Source: Paracoccus haematequi (GTDB lineage Bacteria; Pseudomonadota; Alphaproteobacteria; Rhodobacterales; Rhodobacteraceae). Taken from it: DNA of 64,000 bases. The notes beneath the pieces were generated by a model that saw nothing but the letters and a program-made list of their open reading frames with translations, was not told the origin of the DNA and made no database searches. Shown here one piece after another: positions 16,519-30,533 of the stretch (positions within the stretch are counted from its first letter, which is position 1; the number at the start of each line of letters is the position of its first letter). The stretch covers positions 168,741 to 232,740 of the forward strand of contig NZ_UZWE01000036.1 in NCBI RefSeq assembly GCF_900631945.1, read 5' to 3'. A program made the translations under genes and the position numbers.

Positions 16519-17964
16519 ATGAGAAGACATCGCAACGTGAAGATCGTGGCAACCCTGGGGCCCGCGTCCAGCACCAAGGACATGATCCGCGCGCTGTTCG
16601 ATACCGGCGCGGACGTGTTCCGCCTGAACATGAGCCACGGCAGCCACGACGATCACCGCGCCCGCTATGACGCGATCCGCGCGGTCGAGGCGGAAACCGG
16701 CCGCCCCATCGCCGTCCTGGCCGATCTTCAGGGGCCGAAGCTGCGCGTGGGCCAGTTCACCGCAGGCGCCTGCGACCTGGAAGAGGGCAACCGCTTCCGC
16801 TTCGATCTGGACACGGCGCCGGGGGATTCGCACCGGGTGCAACTGCCCCATCCCGAGATTTTCGCGGCCCTGGTGCCGGGCAGCAACCTGCTGGTCAATG
16901 ACGGCAAGATCCGTCTGCGGGTCGATGAATGCGGTCCCGATTTCGCCGATTGCACGGTGACGGTCGGCGGCACGATCAGCGACCGCAAGGGCGTGAACGT
17001 GCCCGACGTGGTGCTGCCATTGGCGGCGCTGTCGGACAAGGACCGCGCCGACCTGGAATTCGCCTGCGAACTGGGCGTGGACTGGCTGGCCCTGTCCTTC
17101 GTGCAGCGCGCCGCCGATGTCGAGGAGGCGCGGGCGCTTGCCAGGGGGCGCGCCGCGATCCTGTCCAAGATCGAGAAACCGGCGGCTGTGGATGCCTTCG
17201 AGGAGATCCTGGCCGCCTCGGACGGGATCATGGTGGCGCGGGGCGATCTGGGGGTGGAACTGCCGATCCATTCCGTGCCTCCGATCCAGAAGCGGCTGGT
17301 GCGCAGGTGCCGGTCTGCGGCCAAGCCGGTGATCGTCGCCACCCAGATGCTGGAATCAATGATCGAAAGCCCGATGCCCACGCGGGCCGAGGTCAGCGAC
17401 GTGGCCAACGCCATCTATGAAGGCGCCGACGCGGTGATGCTGTCGGCCGAAAGCGCCGCCGGTGCCTATCCCATCGAGGCGGTGCGCACGATGGACAGCG
17501 TCGCCCGCTCGGTCGAGGCCGACAGCAACTATCGCGCCATCATCGAGGCTTCGCGCCAGAACAAGCTGCACAGCGTGGCCGATGCCATCGTCACCGCCGC
17601 CCGAGAGATCGCCGAGACGACCGACATCGCCGCGATCTGCGCCTTCAGCCAGTCGGGCAAGACCGTCAGCCTGGTGGCGCGCGAGCGCCCCCGCGTGCCG
17701 ATCATCGCGCTGACCCATCTGGAATCGGTCCTGCGCCGCATGTGCCTGACCTGGGGGACGCATTGCGTCATCACTCCGCAACTGTCCCGCTTCAAGGAGG
17801 CGGTGGTCAACGCGACGCGCGCGGCGCGGGAATTCAACTTCGCCGACGAAACCCGGCAGGTCGTTGTGATCGCGGGCGTGCCCTTCAACGTGCCGGGCAG
17901 CACCAACATCGTGCGGATCGCGCCCTGCGACGAACGCTTGATCTTCGCGTCGGATCCAGAATAA
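16519..17964 (+). CDS. pyk: Pyruvate kinase
   Basis: The 481-residue enzyme makes pyruvate and ATP from phosphoenolpyruvate and ADP in the last step of glycolysis. Family signatures are clear: KIVATLGPAS at the N-terminus, FRLNMSHGS, LADLQGPKLRVG, the active-site lysine region ILSKIEKPAAVDAFEEI (about residue 217), GIMVARGDLGVEL, ATQMLESMI and EGADAVMLSAESAAG. Length fits type II bacterial pyruvate kinases. AGAGGG lies 11-16 bases upstream of the ATG. The small membrane protein gene follows 34 bases downstream. Confidence 0.97.
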   Translation: MRRHRNVKIVATLGPASSTKDMIRALFDTGADVFRLNMSHGSHDDHRARYDAIRAVEAETGRPIAVLADLQGPKLRVGQFTAGACDLEEGNRFRFDLDTAPGDSHRVQLPHPEIFAALVPGSNLLVNDGKIRLRVDECGPDFADCTVTVGGTISDRKGVNVPDVVLPLAALSDKDRADLEFACELGVDWLALSFVQRAADVEEARALARGRAAILSKIEKPAAVDAFEEILAASDGIMVARGDLGVELPIHSVPPIQKRLVRRCRSAAKPVIVATQMLESMIESPMPTRAEVSDVANAIYEGADAVMLSAESAAGAYPIEAVRTMDSVARSVEADSNYRAIIEASRQNKLHSVADAIVTAAREIAETTDIAAICAFSQSGKTVSLVARERPRVPIIALTHLESVLRRMCLTWGTHCVITPQLSRFKEAVVNATRAAREFNFADETRQVVVIAGVPFNVPGSTNIVRIAPCDERLIFASDPE

Positions 17965-17998
17965 GCGCAGGTCGGACGGACCATCACGAGGGGTTTCC

Positions 17999-18226
17999 AT
18001 GTCTGATCTTCTGTTGCTGGGCGGCATCGCGCTGTGCTTGCTTTCGGTCGTCGTTGCCGTCGTGCAACTGCTGCGGACCCAGGCCCCGCGTGCGGGCGCG
18101 ATCCTGCTGGTGCTGGGCATCGCGGCGATCCTTGCCGGGGCCTATCTGGCGCCCGAGCCGTTCAGCCTGGACCGGATTCCCCAGGCCTGGGCGCGTCTGG
18201 CGGGCGGTGTGACGACAACACCCTGA
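17999..18226 (+). CDS. Small two-helix membrane protein
   Basis: The 75-residue product has two hydrophobic helices, residues ~4-24 ([20 protein letters not shown]) and ~32-50 ([19 protein letters not shown]), joined by a short basic turn. No catalytic motif is seen and the function is unknown. It starts 34 bases after pyk on the same strand with GAGGGG shortly before the ATG, so it may be co-transcribed with pyk. Confidence 0.7.
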   Translation: MSDLLLLGGIALCLLSVVVAVVQLLRTQAPRAGAILLVLGIAAILAGAYLAPEPFSLDRIPQAWARLAGGVTTTP

Positions 18227-18231
18227 GGCCC

Positions 18232-18259
18232 TTGCCAAATCCGAATGGCGCGCTTATAC
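18232..18259 (+). promoter_or_regulatory. Putative promoter of rpmI-rplT
   Basis: TTGCCA (18232-18237) and TTATAC (18254-18259) are separated by 16 bases, in the gap between the small membrane protein and rpmI. This leaves a leader of about 70 bases, which could take part in L20-type autoregulation, though no such structure was worked out. Confidence 0.5.
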
Positions 18260-18335
18260 GGCGCGCTTCCTGCCCGTGCGTCCGGCCACCATGGCATTGC
18301 CGAGTCGCACGTTCACTTCGATCAAGGAGACGAAA

Positions 18336-18536
18336 ATGCCGAAGATGAAGACCAAGTCGGCCGCCAAGAAGCGGTTCTCGTTCACGGCCACGGGAAAGGT
18401 GAAATCCGCCCAGGCCGGCAAGCGCCACGGCATGATCAAGCGCACGATCAAGTTCATTCGCGACGCGCGCGGCACCACCGTCCTGTCGGACGCGGATGCC
18501 AAGATTGTCAAGAAATACATGCCCTACAACCGCTGA
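18336..18536 (+). CDS. rpmI: 50S ribosomal protein L35
   Basis: The product is 66 residues, the usual length of L35, and begins [14 protein letters not shown] with the typical very basic composition and ends KKYMPYNR. The start at 18336 has AAGGAG (18324-18329) at good spacing; a longer in-frame reading from 18276 has no support. It lies 16 bases before rplT, the standard pair. infC is not adjacent. Confidence 0.97.
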   Translation: MPKMKTKSAAKKRFSFTATGKVKSAQAGKRHGMIKRTIKFIRDARGTTVLSDADAKIVKKYMPYNR

Positions 18537-18552
18537 TCGCGAGGACTGAACA

Positions 18553-18912
18553 ATGGCACGAGTTAAATCCGGCAAGGTCACGCACGCCCGCCACAAGAAG
18601 GTTCTGGACGCGGCCAAGGGCTATTACGGCGCCCGGTCGCGCAACTTCCGCACCGCCACCCAGGCCGTGGACAAGGCGAACCAGTACGCCACCCGCGACC
18701 GTAAGACCCGCAAGCGCAACTTCCGCGCGCTGTGGATCCAGCGGATCAACGCCGCCGTCCGCCTGGTGGATGCCGAGATGACCTATTCGCGCTTCATCAA
18801 CCTGCTGGCGAAAGCCGGGATCGAGGTGGACCGCAAGGTTCTGGCCGACCTGGCCGTGAACGAACCCGATGCGTTCGGTGCGATCGTGGAAAAGGCCAAG
18901 GCGGCTGCCTGA
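18553..18912 (+). CDS. rplT: 50S ribosomal protein L20
   Basis: The 119-residue protein is standard L20: [19 protein letters not shown], the segment [34 protein letters not shown] and the conserved [20 protein letters not shown]. It binds 23S rRNA early in large-subunit assembly and in many bacteria represses its own operon. GAGG lies 10-13 bases before the ATG. A strong terminator follows. Confidence 0.98.
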   Translation: MARVKSGKVTHARHKKVLDAAKGYYGARSRNFRTATQAVDKANQYATRDRKTRKRNFRALWIQRINAAVRLVDAEMTYSRFINLLAKAGIEVDRKVLADLAVNEPDAFGAIVEKAKAAA

Positions 18913-18934
18913 ACGGCGCCCCTGACCGCTTGCA

Positions 18935-18967
18935 AAGGCCCGCCGTCTGGCGGGCCTTCTGCTTTTT
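18935..18967 (+). terminator. Rho-independent terminator after rplT
   Basis: A 10-bp stem (18935-18944 AAGGCCCGCC with 18949-18958 GGCGGGCCTT) has a GTCT loop and is followed by TCTGCTTTTT. It lies 22 bases after the rplT stop and should end the rpmI-rplT transcript. Confidence 0.85.
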
Positions 18968-19111
18968 ATCCGGGCAAGCCGATGATTTATCGTCCAAAAA
19001 ACGATCATTTTGAGATTGTTCAAGTTTTTATGATTAGAGATCGAACCCAAATCCGCCTAGCGTGTTACGAAAGAAGCCGCGAACGGCGGAGTCCACAGTG
19101 AAGGGTTGTCC

Positions 19112-19723
19112 ATGAAGTTTCGGAAACATCGCATTGCTGCAATTGCTGCGGCCTTTGTCATGGCTGCGGGCGCATCCCAGGCTGCGACCTATACCGCCAG
19201 CAATGTCGTGGCCGAGGGAACGTCTTACGGCACCTGCGCGACATATTCCCTGGCCGCCTGCGATGCAAACCAGCGGCGCGTGGTCGGAAACGCCTTGGGC
19301 GAGACGGATGGGCGGTTCTACTCCCTGGGGCTGGGTGGTCGCCTGACATTGGGTTTCGGAGCCGCGATGTTTGGGCCGGGCGCCCTTCTGACGCTTGAAG
19401 AGGTGACGTTCGGCGGCCCGCAGGCTGGCGGCCATCGCGAGGCCGTGGACGTGTATTCCGTTTTGGGCGGTGTCGCGACCTTCGTGCAGACGGTCTATAA
19501 CACTGCGGCAGTCACATCCCTGCGGATCGCGAACAGCTTCGACCATATCCAGCTTGTCGACGCCACCTTGCGCGAATACGCGGGCACCCGCAGCTATGAC
19601 GGGTTCGACGTGGATTCCGTCAAGGTGACAATTGCCCCTGTTCCGGTTCCTGCCGCCGGCGCGCTGATGCTGGCCGGTCTTGGCGGCTTGGCGATGCTGC
19701 GGCGGCGCAAGGCCGCCGTCTGA
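19112..19723 (+). CDS. VPLPA-CTERM surface/exported protein
   Basis: The 203-residue protein has a signal peptide (MKFRKHRIAAIAAAFVMAAG, then ASQA) and ends with the sorting signal VPVPAAGALMLAGLGGLAML followed by RRRK, i.e. a Val-Pro-x-Pro-Ala motif, hydrophobic helix and basic tail. This is the VPLPA-CTERM class, common in Rhodobacterales and thought to be handled by an exosortase-like system. The middle is beta-rich without a named domain. Two Cys residues (CATYS, ACDA) might pair. The start at 19112 has AAGGG 6 bases upstream. It lies between rplT and a P450 gene, an insertion relative to the usual rplT-pheS order. Confidence 0.85.
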   Translation: MKFRKHRIAAIAAAFVMAAGASQAATYTASNVVAEGTSYGTCATYSLAACDANQRRVVGNALGETDGRFYSLGLGGRLTLGFGAAMFGPGALLTLEEVTFGGPQAGGHREAVDVYSVLGGVATFVQTVYNTAAVTSLRIANSFDHIQLVDATLREYAGTRSYDGFDVDSVKVTIAPVPVPAAGALMLAGLGGLAMLRRRKAAV

Positions 19724-19769
19724 CATGGCGGCGCCGCGTGGCCCATCGGCGGCCGCGCGATCCGACCTC

Positions 19770-21152
19770 ATGCCAACTGATGCGTCGCTTGCGTCGGGAG
19801 CAGGGGTCTTGCCCTCGCGCTGTCCCGTACGGGTGGCGCTGGCCCGCAAACCGCTGGGCATCGTCGGCACCGCCGTGACCGCCCGACGGAACCTGCTGGA
19901 ACTGATCCCGGAAATCGCGACTCGTCAGCCCATCGTGTCGGGCAGGACCGGGGTGCGGTTTCATATGGTCATGGATCCGGCGACCCTGCGCCACATCCTC
20001 AAGGATCGGGTCGAGGATTATCCGAAATCCAACGTCACCAAGCTGATCCTGGAACCCGCCATCGGCGACAGCCTGTTCGTGGCCGAGGGGGCCGAGTGGC
20101 GGTGGCAGCGCCGCGCCGTCGCGCCCGCCTTCGCACTGCGCCATGTCCAGGCGCTTGGTCCGATCATGACCGCCGCCGCCGAGGCGTCCTGCCGCCGCCT
20201 GTCCGCCGCGCGCGGGCCGGTCGATCTGTTCGAGGAAACGGTGGCCGCGACCTTCGAGGTCATTTCGGATGTCACGCTGTCGGGGGACCGGGCCTTTGAC
20301 CGCGACGCCGTGCATCACGCCATCGACGGCTATATCGCGCAGACTGCCAAGGTCTCGCTGCTGGACGTGATGGGCCTGCCGGGCTGGATCCCGCGTCCGG
20401 GGCGGATCTTTTCTCGCCCCGGCCTGAACCGGATGAAAGACATCGCGGATCGGGCCATCAACGCCCGCGCGGCGGCCCCCCGCACCGAAGGCGCGCCGGA
20501 TCTGCTGGATCTGCTGCTGGATGCCGCCGACCCGGAAACGGGTCGGGCCATGACCCGCGACGAATTGCGCGACAACCTGCTGACCTTCATCGTCGCCGGG
20601 CACGAGACGACCGCCCTGACCCTGGCCTGGGCGCTGTATCTGTGTGCCTTCGACCCCGCCGTTCAGGACCGCGCCGCGGCCGACGCCCAGGCCGCCTTGG
20701 GGGACCGCGCCGCGACCGCTGCCGACCTGGACGCGCTGCCCCTGATCCAGCGGATCGTGAACGAGGCGTTGCGCCTCTATCCCCCTGCCGCGTTCCTGTC
20801 GCGCACGGCGCGGGCCGAGGACCGGCTGTGCGGCCGGCAGGTTCTGCCCGGCGACACGGTGATGCTGCCGATCTATGCGCTGCACCGCCACCACCTGCTG
20901 TGGGACCGCCCCGACGCCTTCGATCCGGACCGTTTCCTGACGACGCCCGACCGCTATGCCTTTCTGCCCTTCGGCGCGGGGCCGCGCATCTGCATCGGTG
21001 CGGGCTTCGCCCTGCAAGAGGCGGTGGTGATCCTGGCGACGCTGCTGGCGCGGTTTCGATTCACAGCCATTCCGGGCCGCGATCCGCAGCCCCGGATGAT
21101 CCTGACGCTGCGGCCTCATGGCGGGGTCTGGCTGAACGTCACGCCGCGCTGA
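19770..21152 (+). CDS. Cytochrome P450
   Basis: About 460 residues from ATG 19770; ATG 19725, two bases after the previous stop, is a possible earlier start. P450 motifs are complete: I-helix AGHETT near residue 275, ExxR in NEALRLYPPA near 331, a PERF-like DRFL segment, and the heme loop FLPFGAGPRICIGAGFAL with thiolate ligand Cys408. There is no N-terminal membrane anchor, so it is a soluble bacterial P450. It needs electron donors (ferredoxin and reductase) not found in the window. Substrate unknown. Confidence 0.93.
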   Translation: MPTDASLASGAGVLPSRCPVRVALARKPLGIVGTAVTARRNLLELIPEIATRQPIVSGRTGVRFHMVMDPATLRHILKDRVEDYPKSNVTKLILEPAIGDSLFVAEGAEWRWQRRAVAPAFALRHVQALGPIMTAAAEASCRRLSAARGPVDLFEETVAATFEVISDVTLSGDRAFDRDAVHHAIDGYIAQTAKVSLLDVMGLPGWIPRPGRIFSRPGLNRMKDIADRAINARAAAPRTEGAPDLLDLLLDAADPETGRAMTRDELRDNLLTFIVAGHETTALTLAWALYLCAFDPAVQDRAAADAQAALGDRAATAADLDALPLIQRIVNEALRLYPPAAFLSRTARAEDRLCGRQVLPGDTVMLPIYALHRHHLLWDRPDAFDPDRFLTTPDRYAFLPFGAGPRICIGAGFALQEAVVILATLLARFRFTAIPGRDPQPRMILTLRPHGGVWLNVTPR

Positions 21153-21206
21153 AGGCTTCCCCCTTGGCCCCACAAATGCTAACGCCATGCCCGACAAGGA
21201 CGAGGC

Positions 21207-22295
21207 ATGACGATGGACGACCTGAACCCGCTCCGCCAGCAATGGCTTGACCGCATCAACGGCGCCGCCGATCCGGCCGCCATCGAGGAGGTGCGCCTTG
21301 CCGCCCTGGGCAAGAAGGGCGAGATCAGCCTGAAGATGCGCGAGTTGGGCCGCATGACGCCCGAGGAACGCCAGACCACCGGCCGCGCCCTGAACGAGCT
21401 GCGCGACGAACTGGACGCCGCCCTGCGCGCTCGCAAGCTGTCGCTGGAGGATGCGGCGCTTGAGGCCCGTCTGGCGGGCGAGTGGCTGGACGTGACGCTG
21501 CCTGGGCGCCCGCGTCCGCAGGGAACCATCCATCCCATCAGCCAGGTGACCGAGGAAGTGACGGCGATCTTCGCCGACATGGGATTTGCGGTGGCCGAAG
21601 GCCCGCAGGTCGAATCCGACTGGTACAATTTCGACGCGCTGAACATCGCGCCCGAACACCCCGCGCGCCAGGAACACGATACCTTCTTCATGCACCGCGC
21701 GCCGGGCGACAACCGGCCTCCGCATGTCCTGCGCACCCATACCAGCCCGGTCCAGATCCGCGCCATGCAGGATCACGGCGCCCCGATCCGCGTGATCTGC
21801 CCCGGCCGCGTCTATCGCATGGACATGGACCAGACCCATACCCCCATGTTCCACCAGGTCGAGGGCTTGGCCATCGACCGCGACATCAGCATGGCGCAGC
21901 TGAAATGGACTCTGGAGGAGTTCTGCCGCGCCTTTTTCGAGGTCGGCCAGGTCGAACTGCGCTTCCGCGCCAGCCATTTCCCCTTCACCGAACCCTCGGC
22001 CGAGGTCGACATCCGCTGCGACTGGTCCGGCGGGCAACTGAAGATCGGCGAGGGGGATTCCTGGCTGGAGATCCTCGGGTCGGGAATGGTCCATCCGAAT
22101 GTCCTGCGCGCGGGCGGCATCGACCCCGACCAATGGCAGGGCTTCGCCTTCGGCATGGGCATCGACCGGATCGCGATGCTGAAATACGGCATCCCCGATC
22201 TGCGCGCCTTCTTCGAAAGCGACCTGCGCTGGCTGCGCCACTACGGCTTCGCTGCGGGGGATGTGCCGAGCATCAGCGGGGGGTTGAGCCGTTAG
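21207..22295 (+). CDS. pheS: Phenylalanyl-tRNA synthetase alpha subunit
   Basis: The 362-residue protein has the N-terminal tRNA-binding coiled-coil (residues 1-~90), then the class II core with motif 2 around [13 protein letters not shown] and [20 protein letters not shown], and motif 3 [18 protein letters not shown]. It charges tRNA-Phe together with PheT; pheT is not in the window downstream, where genes turn to the other strand. GACGAGGC lies just before the start; ATG 21213 is an alternative. Confidence 0.97.
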   Translation: MTMDDLNPLRQQWLDRINGAADPAAIEEVRLAALGKKGEISLKMRELGRMTPEERQTTGRALNELRDELDAALRARKLSLEDAALEARLAGEWLDVTLPGRPRPQGTIHPISQVTEEVTAIFADMGFAVAEGPQVESDWYNFDALNIAPEHPARQEHDTFFMHRAPGDNRPPHVLRTHTSPVQIRAMQDHGAPIRVICPGRVYRMDMDQTHTPMFHQVEGLAIDRDISMAQLKWTLEEFCRAFFEVGQVELRFRASHFPFTEPSAEVDIRCDWSGGQLKIGEGDSWLEILGSGMVHPNVLRAGGIDPDQWQGFAFGMGIDRIAMLKYGIPDLRAFFESDLRWLRHYGFAAGDVPSISGGLSR

Positions 22296-22300
22296 ACTCT

Positions 22301-22546
22301 TCAGCGCCAGGGCGTTGTGTGGACCGCCCAGAACAGCATTCCCATCATCATGGCAGCGCAGCCCATGACAATGGGAAAGGGTGGACCGCTGATAAGGCTC
22401 ATGGCCGCAAGCACCAGCCAAAGGGCGATGATCAGCAGCCGCCCTTGAAGCGAGTTGCGGGCAAGATGCCACAGCCATAGGGTCGCCCCGCAAATCAGCG
22501 GGACACAGAGGACGACAAGCGCGATTTCGGCGCCGGGGCGGTCCAT
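22301..22546 (-). CDS. Small hydrophobic membrane protein
   Basis: The 81-residue product has three hydrophobic stretches: residues ~8-27 (IALVVLCVPLICGATLWLW), ~36-52 (LLIIALWLVLAAMSLIS) and ~56-76 (FPIVMGCAAMMMGMLFWAV). No family is recognised. It begins one base after the stop of the lipoprotein gene upstream, so the two form an operon. It is convergent with pheS, with only 5 bases between stops. Confidence 0.7.
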   Translation of the reverse strand: MDRPGAEIALVVLCVPLICGATLWLWHLARNSLQGRLLIIALWLVLAAMSLISGPPFPIVMGCAAMMMGMLFWAVHTTPWR

Positions 22547-22547
22547 C

Positions 22548-23039
22548 TTACCGCCGCAGCGTCACCACGTTGCTGCCGCTCGTGATCTCCACCGCCGCGA
22601 TCCGCGACAGTTGCACCGATGAAATCGCCATCGCCGCCGCGATCTCGTCCACGCCGGGGCGGGCGGGCAGGGCGGCGGCGCTGCCGGGGGCGGGCGAGAC
22701 GCCCACCAGCCGCAGGCGCAGCACTCCGTCCGCGTCGGGGGCAAGCCGATTGCCCGGCTGCGGGCGCGCCGTCACAAGCGCGACCGAGGAATAGCCGCGC
22801 ACCGGCGCGAAGCCGTTCACGACCAGCAGGCGGCCTTCGTTCAGCGGTTCCCACCGGGCGGCGGCGATCTGGGGAATAAGGGGACGGGTGTCCGAGATCT
22901 GGGCATAGCCGTCCTCGGGCTCCAGCGTGGGGGTCGGGGCGGATCCCCAGGACAGCGGGTTCCAGCGGCTGTCGCCCAGCCGTCCGCAGCCGACAAGGAT
23001 CATCGTGGCGATCAACAACGGCGCGGTCAGTTTGCTCAT
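22548..23039 (-). CDS. Outer-membrane-type lipoprotein, unknown function
   Basis: The 163-residue protein has a lipoprotein signal with lipobox ILVGC (Cys near residue 18) followed by Gly-Arg, which avoids the inner-membrane retention residue Asp, so sorting to the outer membrane is plausible. The mature part is small and beta-rich; the C-terminal segment EIAAAMAISSVQLSRIAAVE could be a short helix. Function unknown. It is followed at once by the small membrane protein gene. Confidence 0.75.
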   Translation of the reverse strand: MSKLTAPLLIATMILVGCGRLGDSRWNPLSWGSAPTPTLEPEDGYAQISDTRPLIPQIAAARWEPLNEGRLLVVNGFAPVRGYSSVALVTARPQPGNRLAPDADGVLRLRLVGVSPAPGSAAALPARPGVDEIAAAMAISSVQLSRIAAVEITSGSNVVTLRR

Positions 23040-23150
23040 GTCACCATCCCTTGGGCGTTTCGGCCCGTGTTAGGCGAAATCCGCGCGCGGATAAAGGCAC
23101 TTTGACCTTGCCGTCCCGGCGCGTTAACCACAGGCCAAAAGGACCGCGCC

Positions 23151-23561
23151 ATGGCAACCCAAGCCTTCGAAGACATCGCCGACACCTTCGACTTCCTGGA
23201 CGACTGGGAGGAACGCTATCGCCATGTGATCGAGCTTGGCAAGGCGATGCCGCCCATGGACCCGGCCTTGCAGGTGCCGGCCACCAAGGTCGAGGGCTGC
23301 GCCAGCCAGGTCTGGATCATGCCGATGATCGAGAACGGCCGCTTCGATTTCCAGGGCGACAGCGACGCGATGATCGTGCGCGGACTGATCGCGGTGCTGC
23401 ACGCGCTGTATTCCGGCGTGCCGGTGGCCGAGGTCGGCAAGATCGACGCCCAGGCCGAACTGGCGCGGCTGGGCCTGGACGAGCACCTGTCGTCGCAACG
23501 CTCGAACGGGGTGCGGGCGATGGTGCAGCGGATCAGGCAGCTTTCCGACGCCGCAGCGTAA
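23151..23561 (+). CDS. sufE: Cysteine desulfuration protein SufE
   Basis: The 136-residue protein matches SufE: an N-terminal helical part with [14 protein letters not shown], the loop [10 protein letters not shown] carrying the sulfur-accepting cysteine, and a C-terminal [14 protein letters not shown] segment. SufE takes persulfide sulfur from SufS for Fe-S cluster assembly. The rest of the suf operon is not nearby. AAAAGGA lies shortly before the ATG. Its 3' end overlaps convergent mnmA by 29 bases. Confidence 0.95.
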   Translation: MATQAFEDIADTFDFLDDWEERYRHVIELGKAMPPMDPALQVPATKVEGCASQVWIMPMIENGRFDFQGDSDAMIVRGLIAVLHALYSGVPVAEVGKIDAQAELARLGLDEHLSSQRSNGVRAMVQRIRQLSDAAA

Positions 23562-24699
23562 TCCAGCCGCCGCCCAGCACGCGGGTGCTGTCGGGTTCGT
23601 AGAAGACGCAGGCCTGGCCGGGGCTGACGCCTTCCTCGGGGTCCAGCAGCTCGACCTCGGCGCGGGTGGCATCGATGGGACACAGGATCGCCGGGCGCGG
23701 CGGCCGGGTGGAGCGGATGCGGACCATTACCGGAATTTCCCCGGCAAAGGGCTGATCGCCCAGCCAGTTGACCTCGCTGATCGGGACGATCGTGGTCGCA
23801 AGCGCTGATTTCGGGCCGACGACAACGCGCCGCGCGTCGGGGTCCAGCCGCACCACATACAGCGGATCGCCCAGGCCGCCGATCCCCAGTCCGCGCCTCT
23901 GGCCGATGGTGTAATGGATCACGCCCCGGTGCTTGCCCAGGACCGCGCCGTCCATGTCCACGATCTCGCCCGGTTCGGCGGCGTTGGGGCGCAGCTTTTC
24001 GATCACGGCGGCATAGTTTCCGTTCGGCACGAAGCAGATGTCCTGGCTGTCCGGTTTGTCCGCCACCGCCAGCCCGTATTCGGCGGCAAGCGCCCGCGTT
24101 TCCGCCTTGCTGGCCAGGTGGCCCAGCGGAAAGCGCAGGAAATCAAGCTGTTCCTGCGTGGTCGAGAACAGGAAATAGCTTTGATCGCGATTCGGGTCGG
24201 CCGCCATGTGCAATTCGGCCCTCGTGGCGCCGTCCTTGCGCTGGATATAGTGGCCGGTCGCCATGCAATCGGCATCCAGGTCGCGCGCGGTTTCCAGCAG
24301 GTCGCGGAACTTCACCCGTTCGTTGCAGCGGATGCAGGGCACCGGGGTCGCGCCCGCCAGATAGGCATCGGCGAATTCGTCGATCACCGATTCGCGGAAC
24401 TTGTTTTCGTAATCGAGGACGTAATGCGCAAAGCCCATGCGTTCGGCGACCCGCCGGGCGTCGTGGATGTCCTGCCCCGCGCAGCAGGCGCCCTTCTTCG
24501 CCAGGGCCGCGCCGTGGTCGTAAAGCTGCAAGGTGACGCCGATCACGTCATAACCCTCGGATTTCAGCTTCGCGGCGACGACGGAACTGTCCACGCCCCC
24601 CGACATCGCCACCACCACGCGGGTCTGCGCGGGCGGCTTGGCAAAGCCCAGGCTGTTCAACGAAGGCGCGCGCGCCGTGGCGCGGTGATGAAGGGTCAT
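23533..24699 (-). CDS. mnmA: tRNA-specific 2-thiouridylase MnmA
   Basis: About 388 residues from ATG 24699; ATG 24726 would add nine residues. MnmA puts the 2-thio group on wobble uridine 34 of Lys, Glu and Gln tRNAs. Seen here: PP-loop [15 protein letters not shown] near residues 28-42, the catalytic cysteine in PVPCIRCNE and its partner in [17 protein letters not shown], and the tRNA-contacting [17 protein letters not shown]. The sulfur relay it needs may connect with the neighbouring sufE, but that is only positional. The two genes overlap tail to tail. Confidence 0.97.
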   Translation of the reverse strand: MTLHHRATARAPSLNSLGFAKPPAQTRVVVAMSGGVDSSVVAAKLKSEGYDVIGVTLQLYDHGAALAKKGACCAGQDIHDARRVAERMGFAHYVLDYENKFRESVIDEFADAYLAGATPVPCIRCNERVKFRDLLETARDLDADCMATGHYIQRKDGATRAELHMAADPNRDQSYFLFSTTQEQLDFLRFPLGHLASKAETRALAAEYGLAVADKPDSQDICFVPNGNYAAVIEKLRPNAAEPGEIVDMDGAVLGKHRGVIHYTIGQRRGLGIGGLGDPLYVVRLDPDARRVVVGPKSALATTIVPISEVNWLGDQPFAGEIPVMVRIRSTRPPRPAILCPIDATRAEVELLDPEEGVSPGQACVFYEPDSTRVLGGGWITLRRRKAA

Positions 24700-24847
24700 G
24701 ACAGGTCCAAGGATACAATATTGCATCGAAATATAAGCAAATGCCGCCTATTCTCAAGCCGCCCGCCCCGGAAAAACCTGTCACGCTCAACCTGGCCTTA
24801 GGGGATTTGGGTCAAGGTTGCTTGGAACGCGACATAGGACAGGTGGG

Positions 24848-25123
24848 ATGTTCTTGAAAAAAACCGACGCACCTCGCACCGTAACCCTGCCAGACGGCAG
24901 GATCCTGACCCTGGCCGACCTGCCGCCCGACAACACGCGATGGGTGGCCAGCCGCAAGGAAACCGTGGTCAACGCCGTGATCCATGGCCTGATCACCAGG
25001 GATGAGGCCCTGCACCGCTATGGCCTGTCCGAAGAAGAATTCGACGGCTGGATCAAGGCGGTCCAGGATCACGGCCCGGCTGCCCTGAAAGTCACATCGA
25101 TTCAAAGATTCCGGCAACCATAA
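24848..25123 (+). CDS. sciP: CtrA inhibitor SciP (DUF1153)
   Basis: The 91-residue protein is a DUF1153/SciP helix-turn-helix protein: PRTVTLPDGRILTLADLPP, RWVASRKETVVNAVIHGLIT, then DEALHRYGLSEEEFDGWI. In Caulobacter SciP binds CtrA and blocks activation of CtrA-dependent promoters. Its place directly before ctrA is the usual one in Rhodobacterales and supports the call. The start at 24848 has AGGTGGG next to it; a longer frame from 24818 is unlikely. Confidence 0.93.
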   Translation: MFLKKTDAPRTVTLPDGRILTLADLPPDNTRWVASRKETVVNAVIHGLITRDEALHRYGLSEEEFDGWIKAVQDHGPAALKVTSIQRFRQP

Positions 25124-25206
25124 GTTGCGCAAGATCAATCAACGGATCATGGTAACATCATATTAACCTTATGAGTCGATGGTTGAACCCAGCGAATACA
25201 CGAATC
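25099..25206. promoter_or_regulatory. Four GANTC sites before ctrA
   Basis: GANTC, the methylation target of the cell-cycle methylase CcrM in alphaproteobacteria, occurs at 25099-25103, 25107-25111, 25173-25177 and 25202-25206. Two lie in the end of sciP and two in the ctrA leader. In Caulobacter the methylation state of such a site controls the ctrA P1 promoter together with GcrA. Whether these are used here is inference. Confidence 0.6.
25152..25166. promoter_or_regulatory. CtrA-box-like site upstream of ctrA
   Basis: GTAA-CATCATA-TTAA fits the CtrA consensus TTAA-N7-TTAA with one mismatch in the first half. It lies 54 bases before the ctrA ATG, where autoregulation by CtrA would be expected from the Caulobacter case. 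Confidence 0.6.
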
Positions 25207-25219
25207 GGGGCTTACATAG

Positions 25220-30302
<5,083 letters not shown>

Positions 30303-30303
30303 A

Positions 30304-30318
30304 GTTCTTAAAATGTTC
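30304..30318 (+). promoter_or_regulatory. LexA (SOS) box candidate, GTTC-N7-GTTC
   Basis: GTTC (30304-30307), seven bases, GTTC (30315-30318) is an exact match to the alphaproteobacterial LexA consensus. It starts two bases after the recG stop and lies 54 bases before the ATG of a 31-residue membrane peptide gene. The eight fixed bases could occur by chance about once per strand in a window of this size, so placement is the main argument. Confidence 0.6.
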
Positions 30319-30371
30319 TTTACGAATCGCTGCAAAAATGAGAACAAAAGAGCAACCGATAGGAGTTGCTC

Positions 30372-30467
30372 ATGTCCCGTGAATTCTTCTGCGATCTTCT
30401 TGGCGTCACCGCCCTGACCGTGACGACCGTCATAGTGCTGTGGCTGCCCGCCATCCTGCAAGCCTGA
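30372..30467 (+). CDS. 31-residue membrane peptide, candidate SOS-induced
   Basis: A short frame from ATG 30372 to TGA 30467 encodes 31 residues: a polar start (MSREFFCD) and one membrane-spanning helix (LLGVTALTVTTVIVLWLPAI). AGGAG at 30361-30365 is well spaced. A LexA-box-like site lies upstream and a strong terminator downstream, so this looks like a complete transcription unit. Size, single helix and SOS box recall SidA of Caulobacter, a 29-residue membrane inhibitor of division, and also TisB-type toxins. Similarity at sequence level could not be judged. Confidence 0.65.
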   Translation: MSREFFCDLLGVTALTVTTVIVLWLPAILQA

Positions 30468-30533
30468 TCTCTGCCCCGCGTTGCCATGACGGCGCCCGCC
30501 TGTGCGACCGTCACATCCCCAGCACGCGCAACT

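Noticed and set aside
19620..22493. A 957-codon minus-strand frame across the P450 and pheS genes
   Set aside because: It is the shadow of two genes with complete family motifs on the plus strand and has no recognisable domain itself.
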